A model generated the notes under the pieces. It had not been told where the DNA came from. It did not search any database and worked only from the letters and a program-made list of their open reading frames with translations. 64,000 nucleotides of DNA from Ypsolopha sequella (taxonomy: Eukaryota > Arthropoda > Insecta > Lepidoptera > Ypsolophidae). The DNA is taken from the NCBI GenBank assembly GCA_934047225.1, contig CAKOHE010000034.1:248001-312000 (forward strand), in the 5' to 3' direction. The position numbers and the translations under genes are program-made. How positions within the stretch are numbered: position 1 is the stretch's first letter; every line of letters starts with the position of its first letter. Shown piece by piece: positions 26,305 through 38,380 of the stretch.

Positions 26305-29064
26305 GGTAAGTAACTCTAATATACTTCCCGTTATTATAGACAAAGATTTCTCAGTATAGTTTAGTAAATGTAGACAGTTAATAAATACTAGTCTCCCCCT
26401 ATTTACCAATTCTCTTACTGCAGTGCTTAACATTTTATAACTCATATACTGACCTGTCTTAATTTAAATCAGTCATCGAAAATAAATTAGTTTTTAATAA
26501 AAATCAGTGACAAAGTGTTCATATATTTTGAAGTATTGACCCTGTAATACTGAGTGAAAACTAAAATTGGACCTTATTCATAATTCATTTAATTTTTCAG
26601 GCTTAAGGCTTTAAACAAGAAACAATCACTCAAAAGTCCTTCACTGAACCCCGGACAAACCCTTCCTTCAAACAAAGAAGCCGATGACACAACCAAGTCC
26701 TACTTCTACCACCCGTGCATTATACTGAAGCCTGCCTTATGATATAAAAGAAGCGGATGTCCATCATTTACATTAGTTCTCTACTTAAAGCACAACAAAA
26801 GCTCTACCAACTATGGTTCATTACTAAATTACTTCTATCTTTATTCCGGCAAAAGATTGTGACCTTAAGGGCCACATTGCTGTATCAAACCACCTCCACA
26901 AAAATACACCAGAACATTTGAAATAACTTAATTAATGGATACTGGGAAACGGCACCACCAGATTGTACCCCCCACAATGCTGATTATATTTTTACTTAAA
27001 AATACTGAAATGAAACAGACTGAACCCCAAATTACATTAACTACTTCTATTGGATCGTTTGATACAGATTATAAACTAAGGCCTGAAGAGTGATCGTCTG
27101 ATAAATAACCATACATTGTGAACCAAGTAGTAACCCCTGTTCTTTTCAAAGCAATTCAGTAATGAACCATTCTACAACTACCTAGTCAATAAAATTATGA
27201 ATACCAAGTGTAAATATTTCCTACCATATTAGACTCTAGGTGTTAATTTTTATGGAAAACAAATCAAAAGTCATCACTTTAAAGATATTGGTAAAATCAC
27301 TATATGAGAGCTTATCTGATTAGAATTATTTATGAAAATGTCTGTCTGCACTAGAAATAAATTTAATTTAGTTTTAGATTTTGCTAACTTTGGATATTAT
27401 GATTGTATTTTGAGTAAATAAAGAACTTAACAGCTATATTATTATTTATGAAATTACATAACAGTTGTAACTTATGTATAATCTTTAGGAACCTTTTATT
27501 GAACTTCTATAAGTTTGAAATATGTAATATTTATCTTTCTGAACAAGTTATTTAAGGGTATGTCGGCAGTAAATCATATTGACTTCTAAACTGGACTTTG
27601 TGAATATTTTGGGTTATAAGAACTTATTACACAATAATATTTCTGAACTGCAGTTTGTATTTAAATGAAGCTTAGTACTTTAAAAATAAGGTACATATTT
27701 CTATAAATTTTATCTATAGATACTTTTATTAGATTAATCAAATAAATTGGAAGATATTGAATCCATCAGAAAGTGCTACCTGACATATCGGAAGCTAATC
27801 ATCACATGGTACCTTCCATAAACCAATTACCAAAACCAATTTCTGTAAGTACCTTATTTCATATGTACCTAGGTTTCATTTAATGAACCCTTTTAAGACT
27901 TAGTAGTCTCTATATGAAATAAGTCAATATAAATTACCTTTATATAAATAAATTTAATATATTTTTAATTACTATTTCACTAAAAATTATATTTAGTAAG
28001 GGTTGTAAATAACAAGAAAGGTTCCCTTCGATCATACATAAGTCTTGGCTATTTTCTTGACTATGAGTGATAATAATTTCAATAAAACAATCAAGTCTTA
28101 TTTACTGACTTATTAAAATAAATTATAACTTTATTTTTAGTTCACAAGCATCTATTTTATACCATTTTAACTTTCTGGCTTCACTATTCCATAGGTATAT
28201 AGTGTTATAGCCTGGGTCTCAATATACCAGTTAAAATGAAAGAATATTATTTATTCAGTACAAACAGACACATCATTTTGTATTATAAAAATTAATATAT
28301 TGAAATTATATCTCTTTCGTTAAAATAATATATTTCTTAGGCACAGTTTTATTTATTTCAATGAATTCGGGCCTGTTTATCAATCTCCCATACATGAATT
28401 TTCCAATGAGAATATTAAATTTTCTCTAAAAGAATCTAATTTGACTCTAATAATTTATATAGCAATTAAAGGGTCTCTTTGTTTAGTTTTGCCCAAAATT
28501 TAATTCACATGCTCTGCACATTGATAAAGATCATGCAAATAGGAATACAAGAAATAGCTTCCTGAAGAATTTAAACAACAAATTGGCAAGCATACACACA
28601 AAATCAAGACATAAAAATTAGAGGAATTTCGCAAGCAAAATATATAGAATCAGTAGGTCAAAATAAATTTTAGATACACTTCTAGAAGTAATAGAGCTTG
28701 ATTATCCTATTACTCACAAACTCTGCCGAAGAGCAATCCATAATATAACTAAAATTCACTATATTTAGTGAACCACTTATCACAATTCATCCTATTCTTT
28801 CGCAGAAAAGGGATTTTTCACTTATTTCACTTTCGCGGCTATTTTTCAAGGCCCTCACACAAGCCTATGTACACTTCTCAGACAATCCTAAACTAATACT
28901 TTTACTTCCCTATATAAATTTAAATTTATTTGCCTGAGAATCCTATTTTCTAAACGTTTTAGAAATAAATAAATTATCACCGAAAACTCGCACCTCAATC
29001 GGGCAGCGTAACGTCCGCGCGGTATCCTTCGAAAATTAGAACTTCCCTCCCCTCTCTTTTTTAG
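26305..29064. other. AT-rich region without recognised genes
   Basis: About 2.8 kb with no credible ORF, no tandem repeat and no RNA gene that I can recognise. Several A/T runs and local direct similarities suggest old transposon debris, but no element ends could be placed. Confidence 0.6.
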
Positions 29065-29065
29065 T

Positions 29066-29077
29066 CCTATTTATACC
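29066..29077 (-). promoter_or_regulatory. possible TATA box
   Basis: The minus strand reads GGTATAAATAGG, close to a strong TATA box, with a purine-rich tract just downstream. No gene or ORF is seen in the expected direction. It may belong to an old LTR promoter or be chance. Confidence 0.25.
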
Positions 29078-29754
29078 CCAAATCCGCCATGTTTTCTGGG
29101 TAAATGCTATCGAATGCATCTTTTCCAGAAATTTTCTATGCAAAGCTAGCTCCTCGTTCGAATTTTATCTTTGACATGTTGTAATAAGGATCTTATTCCC
29201 TTGCCCTAACTTCTCAACGGTCAACCAAATACTTTTGTGTTTTTATGCTTGTTACAAAATTCAATCTTATTCCTAATACTTTAGAATACAGTTTCCGCTG
29301 ATAGCTTACTGTTCTAGAACCATCTATGCATTTGCTTTCATTTAAGGGTCCGTATGGTTTTTAAAACCAAATTCAGTGCGATATTTTTTTATTACTTTGT
29401 GAATAGTTTCATTTAATGATTTTGAGATTAACTTTATACTTTTTTTGTTTCTTTTGTTTGGGAATTAGCAAACTATGGCCTCAACAAGGTCCAGTTGGCT
29501 ACAAGTTGAGCCGAGCGGAGAAGTCTAGTGTGATTACAGAGCCACAAACTTATCTGTCCCGGCGGTGAAGACTGTCACAGTGAATATAGAAGCCATTTTA
29601 GTTTGGCCCACCTGAAGAGATAAGTTTGTGTTTTTGTACGTGACGCGGCATGCAAGCGAAAGACTGTCGTCGCTAGCGCAACTGAACTAGTCGCACACAT
29701 TCATTTTGAATATTACCGTCCTTTTCTGCAAATGGCGAAGTGTAAACAAAACAA

Positions 29755-30797
29755 CTGGAACTAATTAATATTTTCAAGTTCTGGTACGGAAACCAGGTCA
29801 ATAATGTACGATGGGAAGGGGCCTTGTTTCGACCGTACGGGTTGGAGTGCGGGGTGATGCAGGGGGGGTTGAGCTCACCTACGCTTTTCAACCTGTATGT
29901 GAACGAGCTGATAGACGAGCTCAGCAGGACCAGGATCGGCTGTCACATCGACGGCGTCAGCGTCAACAATATTAGCTACGCAGATGACATGGTCCTGCTG
30001 AGTGCGTCTGTTTGCGGCTTGAGGAAGCTTGTGGCCATTTGTGAGGCGTATGCTGGGACTCATGGATTGGTCAACAATTTAAAAAAGAGCCAAGTTATGG
30101 TCTTTGAGGCCGGGAGCAAACATCAAATCAAGAATTGTCCTCCAGTTATTCTAAATAACTGGGTTTACAAGTTTACATATATCTGGGCCATATACTCACT
30201 CCCGACCTAAAGGACGATGCGGACATCGAGAGAGGACGGAGGGCGTTGTCGGTGAGAGCGAATATTATGTTGGCGCGCAGGTTTGCACGTTGCTCACATA
30301 ATGTTAAAATAACTCTCTTCAGAGCATTTTGTACAACTTTTTACACGTGCAGCCTGTGGGCTAATTATACTCAAAAGTCTTATAACGTCCTCCGCGTACA
30401 ATATAATAATGCCTTCAGGGTGCTGTTGGGGCTACCACGCTTCTGCAGCGCATCAGGGATGTTCGCGGAGATGCGAGTAGATTGTTTTTATGCAACGATG
30501 CGCAAAAGATGCGCTTCGCTGGTGCGCAGGGTGCGTGGTAGCACCAATAGCATTCTGAATATGATCGCAACCAGACTAGACTGTGTATGTACTTGAGTCA
30601 TTGCTGCGAAACATCGGGGGGAGTGGTGAGGAAATAACGAATACATCACTTTCCCTTTCACTGTCTTTTTTGTATTTATTTATTGTAATTTTTACTAACA
30701 ATTTTTATTTAATTTATTTTTTAAGTTATACTAACAAAATTTTGAGCCTTTGATGCTTTAATAAATAATTATTAATTCTAATTCTAATTCTAAAAAA
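29755..30797 (+). pseudogene. 5'-truncated non-LTR reverse transcriptase (CR1/Jockey-like)
   Basis: Frame one (29755-30210) reads the RT palm: an FWYGNQVNNVRW start, then GVMQGGLSSPTLFNLYVNEL, then the catalytic YADD in NNISYADDMVLLS. A frameshift near 30190-30245 moves the frame, and 30246-30596 continues with the C-terminal part (ARRFARCSHNVKITLFRAFC, LLGLPRFCSASGMFAEMRVD). The copy starts in the middle of RT, so it lacks the endonuclease and ORF1. The 3' UTR ends in a short tandem repeat of 'attcta' (30772-30794) instead of poly(A), as in CR1-type LINEs. It encodes no working enzyme. Confidence 0.85.
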
Positions 30798-31258
30798 CAA
30801 ACAGAAAGTAATTTAAGAAAATTTTCTGGAAGGTGATGAAATTTGTTTTTTGTCCTTGAGTGATTTGTACACCCGATAAATGCACACGAAGGCATATCTG
30901 CAGGTTTTTTCTGGATTTTATAGCACAGGTAAAGGTATTTTCAATTACGTGCACACAAACGCCGCCTGGAATACTACTAAACAAAGATAGGCCCGCTGGA
31001 CCTGTATTTGTGGATCCAATTGCGTTGTGGTTATACCGCATCTTCACTAACAAAGGTATAAAGCGAAGAAATCGACTCAATAACCCTTTCTGTGAAAAAC
31101 AAAGTATAAAAGTCTAAAGTTAAGTCAAAAGTCTCGAATTTGGCTAGATAACGGGTCACTGCTGTTTTAAAAAACAAGAGAAAAAAAAACAACACATGTT
31201 TTATTTTTTTAAACAAAAAACAAGTTTCTTTAAGAGGCTATGCGAATTTTATTTTTGA
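30798..31258. other. AT-rich stretch, no recognised gene
   Basis: Short overlapping ORFs on both strands are not credible proteins. No repeat structure could be defined. Confidence 0.5.
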
Positions 31259-31319
31259 CAATGTCACTCCAAGCGAAAAATCACGCAGTGCGAGAGGGGC
31301 GGATTCAGGGCGAAAGTGA

Positions 31320-31650
31320 AAAATGTTAGTTTTAGAATATTTATACAAAAACTAAAATAGCTAGCAAAATTTCAAATATCAAATCTCTAGATATTGTCGA
31401 AATGCACCTAATAAAATATGTTTGAGCTCTGTATATGGTTCCCATTCGTCAAACGAGGAGAAAAAGTGTGTTTGAAGACCTCATTTCAACAATTATTTCT
31501 ATCGAGGCAAATTTATCCAAACATGTTTTCCAATTTCAAATCCCTAGATTATTTAGTCAAGATGCATATACCAGAAACCGATTAAATTTTTCCGTGTATT
31601 TCATGAAATACACAGAAAAGAAACACCCGTATTTTTGTATATCGCCTTAA
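31320..31650 (+). repeat. interspersed repeat, copy 1
   Basis: The stretch 31465-31650 is very similar to the reverse complement of 61131-61325, including the segment that would translate as DLISTIISIE...LSKHVFQ. The two copies differ by only a few bases in that part. The translation is broken and differs beyond it, so this is a shared repeat, not a gene. Confidence 0.6.
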
Positions 31651-31775
31651 GGTTGATGCGACTGATCACGGTGCCAAACGTTTTTCGTTTTTCAAAAAAA
31701 AAAATTACCTTCTAGAAAATAATAACCAAATATATAGAGATAATAAAGTATCAAACTTGGTCAAACCTAACTTAC

Positions 31776-31911
31776 CAACTAACACTGACATCTTTTCCAA
31801 AGCTTGCATTTTTTCCACTTCATAACGCTGGAACCTTGATTTCTCTTCATCGTACGCACTCAACATCTTAAACAATATGCACCTCACATCGCTGGGCACA
31901 GTTTTAGGCAT
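31776..31911 (-). CDS. first coding exon of an unidentified gene
   Basis: An ATG at 31911 starts a 45-residue open stretch, MPKTVPSDVRCILFKMLSAY and onward, rich in charged residues and likely helical or coiled-coil (EEKSRFQRYEVEKMQALEKM). It ends at an excellent donor, TTG|GTAAGT. The frame continues for a few residues into the intron before it ends. No further exon of this gene was recognised downstream (lower coordinates), where transposon debris begins. I do not recognise the family. It reads in the same direction as the TDRD5-like gene but lies beyond that gene's stop, so it is a separate gene. Confidence 0.45.
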
Positions 31912-32070
31912 GATGGTCAACAAATTCAGTTTATTTCATTAATCTTAATTCGTAAATGAAATCAACAAGAGAGCCAAAGACAAGTTTAATGACAGGTGAC
32001 ATTATTTATTTTTTGTTGCTATATGAATATTTTACTACTAAGTTCTTGACAACATCGGCTTGACAGACTC

Positions 32071-32634
32071 TAGTTACATCAACGGTCGTCATACGTGGTA
32101 TATAATATTGTCACTATAGTTACATCAACGGTCGTCATACGTGGTATATAATATTGTCACTATAGTTACATCAACGGTCGTCATACGTGGTATATAATAT
32201 TGTCACTATAGTTACATCAACGGTCGTCATACGTGGTATATAATATTGTCACTATAGTTACATCAACGGTCGTCATACGTGGTATATAATATTGTCACTA
32301 TAGTTACATCAACGGTCGTCATACGTGGTATATAATATTGTCACTATAGTTACATCAACGGTCGTCATACGTGGTATATAATATTGTCACTATAGTTACA
32401 TCAACGGTCGTCATACGTGGTATATAATATTGTCACTATAGTTACATCAACGGTCGTCATACGTGGTATATAATATTGTCACTATAGTTACATCAACGGT
32501 CGTCATACGTGGTATATAATATTGTCACTATAGTTACATCAACGGTCGTCATAGGTGGTATATAATATTGTCACTATAGTTACATCAACGGTCGTCATAC
32601 GTGGTATATAATATTGTCACTATAGTTACTATTA
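32071..32634. repeat. 46-bp minisatellite, about 12 copies
   Basis: The unit begins 'tagttacatcaacggtcgtc' and ends 'ttgtcacta', repeating every 46 bp from 32071 to 32622 with a partial copy after. Copies are identical apart from one 'ataggtgg' for 'atacgtgg' change in the eleventh. It is not coding. It lies just upstream of the 31911 start codon. Confidence 0.95.
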
Positions 32635-32639
32635 TTATA

Positions 32640-32965
32640 TAGTTTAGTTATATAATATGCCCCGTAATTACATTTTTTCTCTTTAATTCTATTTCCGCCT
32701 GCCGAAGCTACCTGGTCGGGGTAGCTGGGTGGTTGGGGCCCCTAGGCTGGCTGGGCCCCTAGGCCCGGCCCTTGTAGACCTATAGGGGAAATCCGGGGCT
32801 GGGGATCGGTCGCAGATTGCACTAACTAGGTTGTTCAGAATCTAATATAGGCAAGGACTGACTATGTTTATATTATGTACTTAAATATATATAATGTGAA
32901 TAAATGGTTATGCTTTACAATAAAACTTCGTCAAATTATGAATTACGGTTTATTTTTTAGAATCA
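32640..32965. other. spacer with a GC-rich patch
   Basis: At 32730-32770 the motif 'gggcccctagg' occurs twice within a GC-rich stretch, flanked by AT-rich DNA. No gene was seen. Confidence 0.5.
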
Positions 32966-35900
32966 ACTAATTTAGTAAAATTTTGATTTCAGATCATCAA
33001 CATATCACTCGATCAAGTGTTATGTTGGTTACAATACATCATAATACATTACAATACATTCTCAAAACAACAAAATAAGTTAATCAACTATAACCTCGAC
33101 GCGGGGATGAAAGAAATTATAGTAAGCACCTCGCATGTACACTTGCGTGTTTTATTTTAACTTTATTATTATTATCCTTTTACAAATATAACAACTTACT
33201 CACTAAAGTAAAAAAAACAATAAACTTTTTTAATGCGTTAATACAATAGTATTAATTGAGAGATTCGCAAAACAACAAAATAAACTATAAACTATATTTT
33301 AATTTTTTTTTTAACATATCGCTCGATCAAGCGTTATGTTCTCACAATACATCACAATCAGCTAATTTAGTAAAATTTTGATTTCAGACCATCAACATAT
33401 CACTCGATCAAGTGTGTATGTTCTCACAATACATCATATGGCGCCTTGTCTCAGACACTCTGCAGTCCGCTGCCCGCCCTGCCGCGCGTCTGGTCGCAAC
33501 GATAGAGCGCCATACGCACAACGACTAAATACTATACAAAGTATGCTCGCCTAAATATTTATAAATGCGTATATGTATGTATGTACTTACATACCAAAAC
33601 AAATAACAATATGTAATATGAAGCTGTAATATGTAAATAAATAAATACAAAAACCCTGAGCACCTCGCATGTACACTTGCGTGTTTTATTTTAACATTAT
33701 TATTATTATTATGCTTTTACAAATTTAACAACTTACTCACTAAAGTGAAACAACAATAAACTTTTTTAATGCATTAATACAATAGTATTGATTTAGAGAT
33801 TCTCAAAACTACAAAATAAACTATAAACTATATTTTAACTATATTTAATTATTTTTTTTAACGTATCACTCGATCAAGTGTTATGTTCTCACAATACATC
33901 ATAATCAGCTAATTTAGTAAAATTTTGATTTCAGACCATCAACATATCACTCGATCAAGTGTGTATGTTCTCACAATACATCATATGGCGCCTTATCTCA
34001 GACACTCGGCAGTCCGCTGCCCGCCCTGCCGCGCGTCTAGTCGCAACGTTAGAGCGCCATACGCACAACGACTAAATACTGTACAAAGTATGCTCGCCTA
34101 AATATTTATAAATGCGTATATGTATGTATGTACTTACATACCAAAACAAATAATAATATGTGATATGAAGCTGTAATATGTAAATAAAAAAATACAAAAA
34201 CCTTGAGAGCACCTCGCATGTACACTTGCGTGTTTTATTTTAACATTATTATTATTATGCTTTTACAAATTTAACAACTTACTCACTAAAGTGAAACAAC
34301 AATAAACTTTTTTAATGCATTAATACAATAGTATTGATTTAGAGATTCTCAAAACAACAAAATAAACTATAAACTATATTTTAACTATATTTAATTATTT
34401 TTTTTAACGTATCACTCGATCAAGTGTTATGTTCTCACAATACATCATAATCAGCTAATTTAGTAAAATTTTGATTTCAGACCATCAACATATCACTCGA
34501 TCAAGTGTTATGTTCTCACAATACATCATAATCAGCTAATTTAGTAAAATTTTGATTTCAGACCATCAACATATCACTCGATCAAGTGTGTATGTTCTCA
34601 CAATACATCATATGGCGCCTTATCTCAGACACTCGGCAGTCCGCTGCCCGCCCTGCCGCGCGTCTAGTCGCAACGATAGAGCGCCATACGCACAACGACT
34701 AAATACTATACAAAGTATGCTCGCCTAAATATTTATAAATGCGTATATGTATGTATGTACTTACATACCAAAACAAATAATAATATGTGATATGAAGCTG
34801 TAATATGTAAATAAAAAAATACAAAAACCTTGAGAGCACCTCGCATGTACACTTGCGTGTTTTATTTTAACATTATTATTATTATGCTTTTACAAATTTA
34901 ACAACTTACTCACTAAAGTGAAACAACAATAAACTTTTTTAATGCATTAATACAATAGTATTGATTTAGAGATTCTCAAAACAACAAAATAAACTATAAA
35001 CTATATTTTAACTATATTTAATTATTTTTTTTAACGTATCACTCGATCAAGTGTTATGTTCTCACAATACATCATAATCAGCTAATTTAGTAAAATTTTG
35101 ATTTCAGACCATCAACATATCACTCGATCAAGTGTTATGTTCTCACAATACATCATAATCAGCTAATTTAGTAAAATTTTGATTTCAGACCATCAACATA
35201 TCACTCGATCAAGTGTGTATGTTCTCACAATACATCATATGGCGCCTTATCTCAGACACTCGGCAGTCCGCTGCCCGCCCTGCCGCGCGTCTAGTCGCAA
35301 CGATAGAGCGCCATACGCACAACGACTAAATACTATACAAAGTATGCTCGCCTAAATATTTATAAATGCGTATATGTATGTATGTACTTACATACCAAAA
35401 CAAATAATAATATGTGATATGAAGCTGTAATATGTAAATAAAAAAATACAAAAACCTTGAGAGCACCTCGCATGTACACTTGCGTGTTTTATTTTAACAT
35501 TATTATTATTATGCTTTTACAAATTTAACAACTTACTCACTAAAGTGAAACAACAATAAACTTTTTTAATGCATTAATACAATAGTATTGATTTAGAGAT
35601 TCTCAAAACAACAAAATAAACTATAAACTATATTTTAACTATATTTAATTATTTTTTTTAACGTATCACTCGATCAAGTGTTATGTTCTCACAATACATC
35701 ATAATCAGCTAATTTAGTAAAATTTTGATTTCAGACCATCAACATATCACTCGATCAAGTGTTATGTTCTCACAATACATCATAATCAGCTAATTTAGTA
35801 AAATTTTGATTTCAGACCATCAACATATCACTCGATCAAGTGTGTATGTTCTCACAATACATCATATGGCGCCTTATCTCAGACACTCGGCAGTCCGCTG

Positions 35901-36835
35901 CCCGCCCTGCCGCGCGTCTAGTCGCAACGATAGAGCGCCATACGCACAACGACTAAATACTATACAAAGTATGCTCGCCTAAATATTTATAAATGCGTAT
36001 ATGTATGTATGTACTTACATACCAAAACAAATAATAATATGTGATATGAAGCTGTAATATGTAAATAAAAAAATACAAAAACCTTGAGCACCTCGCATGT
36101 ACACTTGCGTGTTTTATTTTAACATTATTATTATTATGCTTTTACAAATTTAACAACTTACTCACTAAAGTGAAACAACAATAAACTTTTTTAATGCATT
36201 AATACAATAGTATTGATTTAGAGATTCTCAAAACAACAAAATAAACTATAAACTATATTTTAACTATATTTAATTATTTTTTTTAACGTATCACTCGATC
36301 AAGTGTTATGTTCTCACAATACATCATAATCAGCTAATTTAGTAAAATTTTGATTTCAGACCATCAACATATCACTCGATCAAGTGTGTATGTTCTCACA
36401 ATAAATCATATGGCGCCTTATCTCAGACACTCGGCAGTCCGCTGCCCGCCCTGCCGCGCGTCTAGTCGCAACGATAGAGCGCCATACGCACAACGACTAA
36501 ATACTATACAAAGTATGCTCGCCTAAATATTTATAAATGCGTATATGTATGTATGTACTTACATACCAAAACAAATAATAATATGTGATATGAAGCTGTA
36601 ATATGTAAATAAAAAAATACAAAAACCTTGAGCACCTCGCATGTACACTTGCGTGTTTTATTTTAACATTATTATTATTATGCTTTTACAAATTTAACAA
36701 CTTACTCACTAAAGTGAAAAAACAATAAACTTTTTTAATGCATTAATACAATAGTATTGATTGAGAGATTCTCAAAACAACAAAATAAGTTAATCAACTA
36801 TAACCTCGACGCGGGGATGAAGGAAATTATAGTAA
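32966..36835. repeat. satellite array, units of 534-627 bp
   Basis: The landmark 'cacctcgcatgtacacttgc' occurs at 33127, 33661, 34210, 34837, 35464, 36089 and 36633, giving spacings of 534, 549, 627, 627, 625 and 544 bp. The unit contains a GC-rich island ('gcccgccctgccgcgcgtct'), the near-palindrome cactcgatcaagtg, and an AT-rich part. A 78-bp stretch around 'cagctaatttagtaaaattt' is present once in the short units and twice in the 625-627-bp units. The middle units are almost identical. A 60-bp sequence containing 'aacctcgacgcggggatga' bounds the array on both sides (33063-33126 and 36771-36834). No ORF was found. Confidence 0.92.
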
Positions 36836-37660
36836 CTAAAGGATGAACTGTCAGCAGCTTCATTACCTTATTTATATGACGTGCACGGTATCTATACCCC
36901 AAGCCACAAATCGAGAGTATCGTTTGACAGACACTACTGTCATTTCCCTGAATAATGTGGCCAGATTTATTTCACTAGTTTTTGCATGAAGTGATGGGTT
37001 CGATAAATTAATTCGTTCAATAGTATAGAAAAATTACTAAATTCATTAAGTCAAGAGACAAATTTTACTAATAACAACGTGATTCCAGAAATATAATATG
37101 TTGACTAATATAATATTTATGATTAATCAACATGCTTAGCATACGTCCTCCTTGGAATGGTTTTATTAAACGATTTTATTTAGGTTGCCCTATTTATTTG
37201 GGTCAAATCTAATAATTGAAATTTGACCCCCTTCCTGTTGAAATTTGGTACGCACCTTTAGTTCTGATAATAATATAATTTAATACATTCGTTGTCATTG
37301 TAAATCCAAGATGGCCGGCCCTATAAAATGGCGGATTAAATATTTTTTGACTACTTCCTCAATATGGATGTCAAATGAAAGGGTTTGATATTTGTTTTTA
37401 GAAAAAAATCAAACATTGAGAGAGCTCCAATGAGCCGTTTTCCTTGACAGCTGTCAGTTGAGTTTCATCAAAATGAACAAGAAGGCGCTAGTTTAGTTAG
37501 CGCTAGTAGAAGTTTTCAGAAAACGAAGTGTCAGGTTTATGCAGAGACCATAAACAAACTAGAGTTGAGTCAGACTATGGTGTTTGGTACTTTTTCCCGC
37601 ACATTAAGTTTAAGTTTTGTGAAAGTAGTATTTCTTTCTGGGTAGTATTTAGAACACAAA
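36836..37660. other. AT-rich flank, no recognised gene
   Basis: No credible coding sequence or repeat array. It may be the 5' flank of the THAP fragment that follows. Confidence 0.5.
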
Positions 37661-37937
37661 ATGCGTACGTGTGCCGTTGTAGGTTGCAATGATAAAGTAC
37701 ATCACACTTTAGACTTTGAGAAACAAGTGGATTAAAGCAACTAGGGTAGATATTAAACTAAAAATTGGGCGACATCTACGAAAACATTCATGCTTCTGTT
37801 CTGATTATTTCACCATTAACGATTTCAAGGAGAAAAGGCGGTTTTTTTGCACTTACGTAATGCAAAAAATCGCTTTTTCTCCCTCTGAGTGGGTGGCAAG
37901 AGTTTTAATACGAGTTGCCTCCAACGAACTACTGTAA
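37661..37937 (+). pseudogene. THAP-domain fragment, frameshifted
   Basis: An ATG at 37661 reads MRTCAVVGCNDKVHHTLDF, the start of a THAP (C2CH zinc) domain with Cys-x4-Cys. It stops at about 37733. A second frame from 37716 carries the rest: RNKWIKATR, then KHSCFCSDYFTINDF. The usual CSxHF motif is CSDYF, so the zinc-binding histidine is lost. THAP domains occur in P-element-type transposases and host DNA-binding proteins. This copy is dead and probably transposon-derived. A second THAP start lies at 59626. Confidence 0.7.
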
Positions 37938-38322
37938 CAGGACCGTTGGTAGCGGCCCTGTACCTTTTGTTTAAATTAAAACCTATAACTTTTAATAAGA
38001 TTTATATTTTTGATTTCGATTCATTCGATAAGTTAATTGATTATTTTATGAAACAAAAATAATTCATTCGTTCACTAAGTGAATGAATTTAATTAATACC
38101 TTTAGGACATCTCTATTTATTTTTCGTCGTCATCTGGTATCACAGTAAACGTCAAACGATACTCTCGGTTTCTGGCTTGGGATATAGAGTGATTTGTTCG
38201 CTTGTAGCCGTAAAGCACGCCCTACGTGTCACAGATTATCAAAAAATCAAGGTCACTTTTATTTGTTTTGGCACTAAAGTATGACACTTATGGAGTTCTT
38301 TATATGGTATTTAATCAAAATA

Positions 38323-38367
38323 ATGAAAAACACATATACCAATTTAATTGGTATATGTGTTTTTCAT
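38323..38367. repeat. 45-bp near-perfect palindrome in the TDRD5-like 3' UTR
   Basis: Two 22-bp arms starting atgaaaaacacatatacc are perfect inverted copies around a single central base. The palindrome begins 13 bp after the stop codon of the TDRD5-like gene (minus strand). In mRNA it would form a stem of about 20 bp. It could also form a cruciform in DNA. Confidence 0.95.
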
Positions 38368-38380
38368 CCAATTATTTAAA

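Noticed and set aside
30860..31117. 85-codon plus-strand ORF MICTPDKC and its antisense partner
   Set aside because: No domain, overlapping ORFs on both strands, and no splice or start context.
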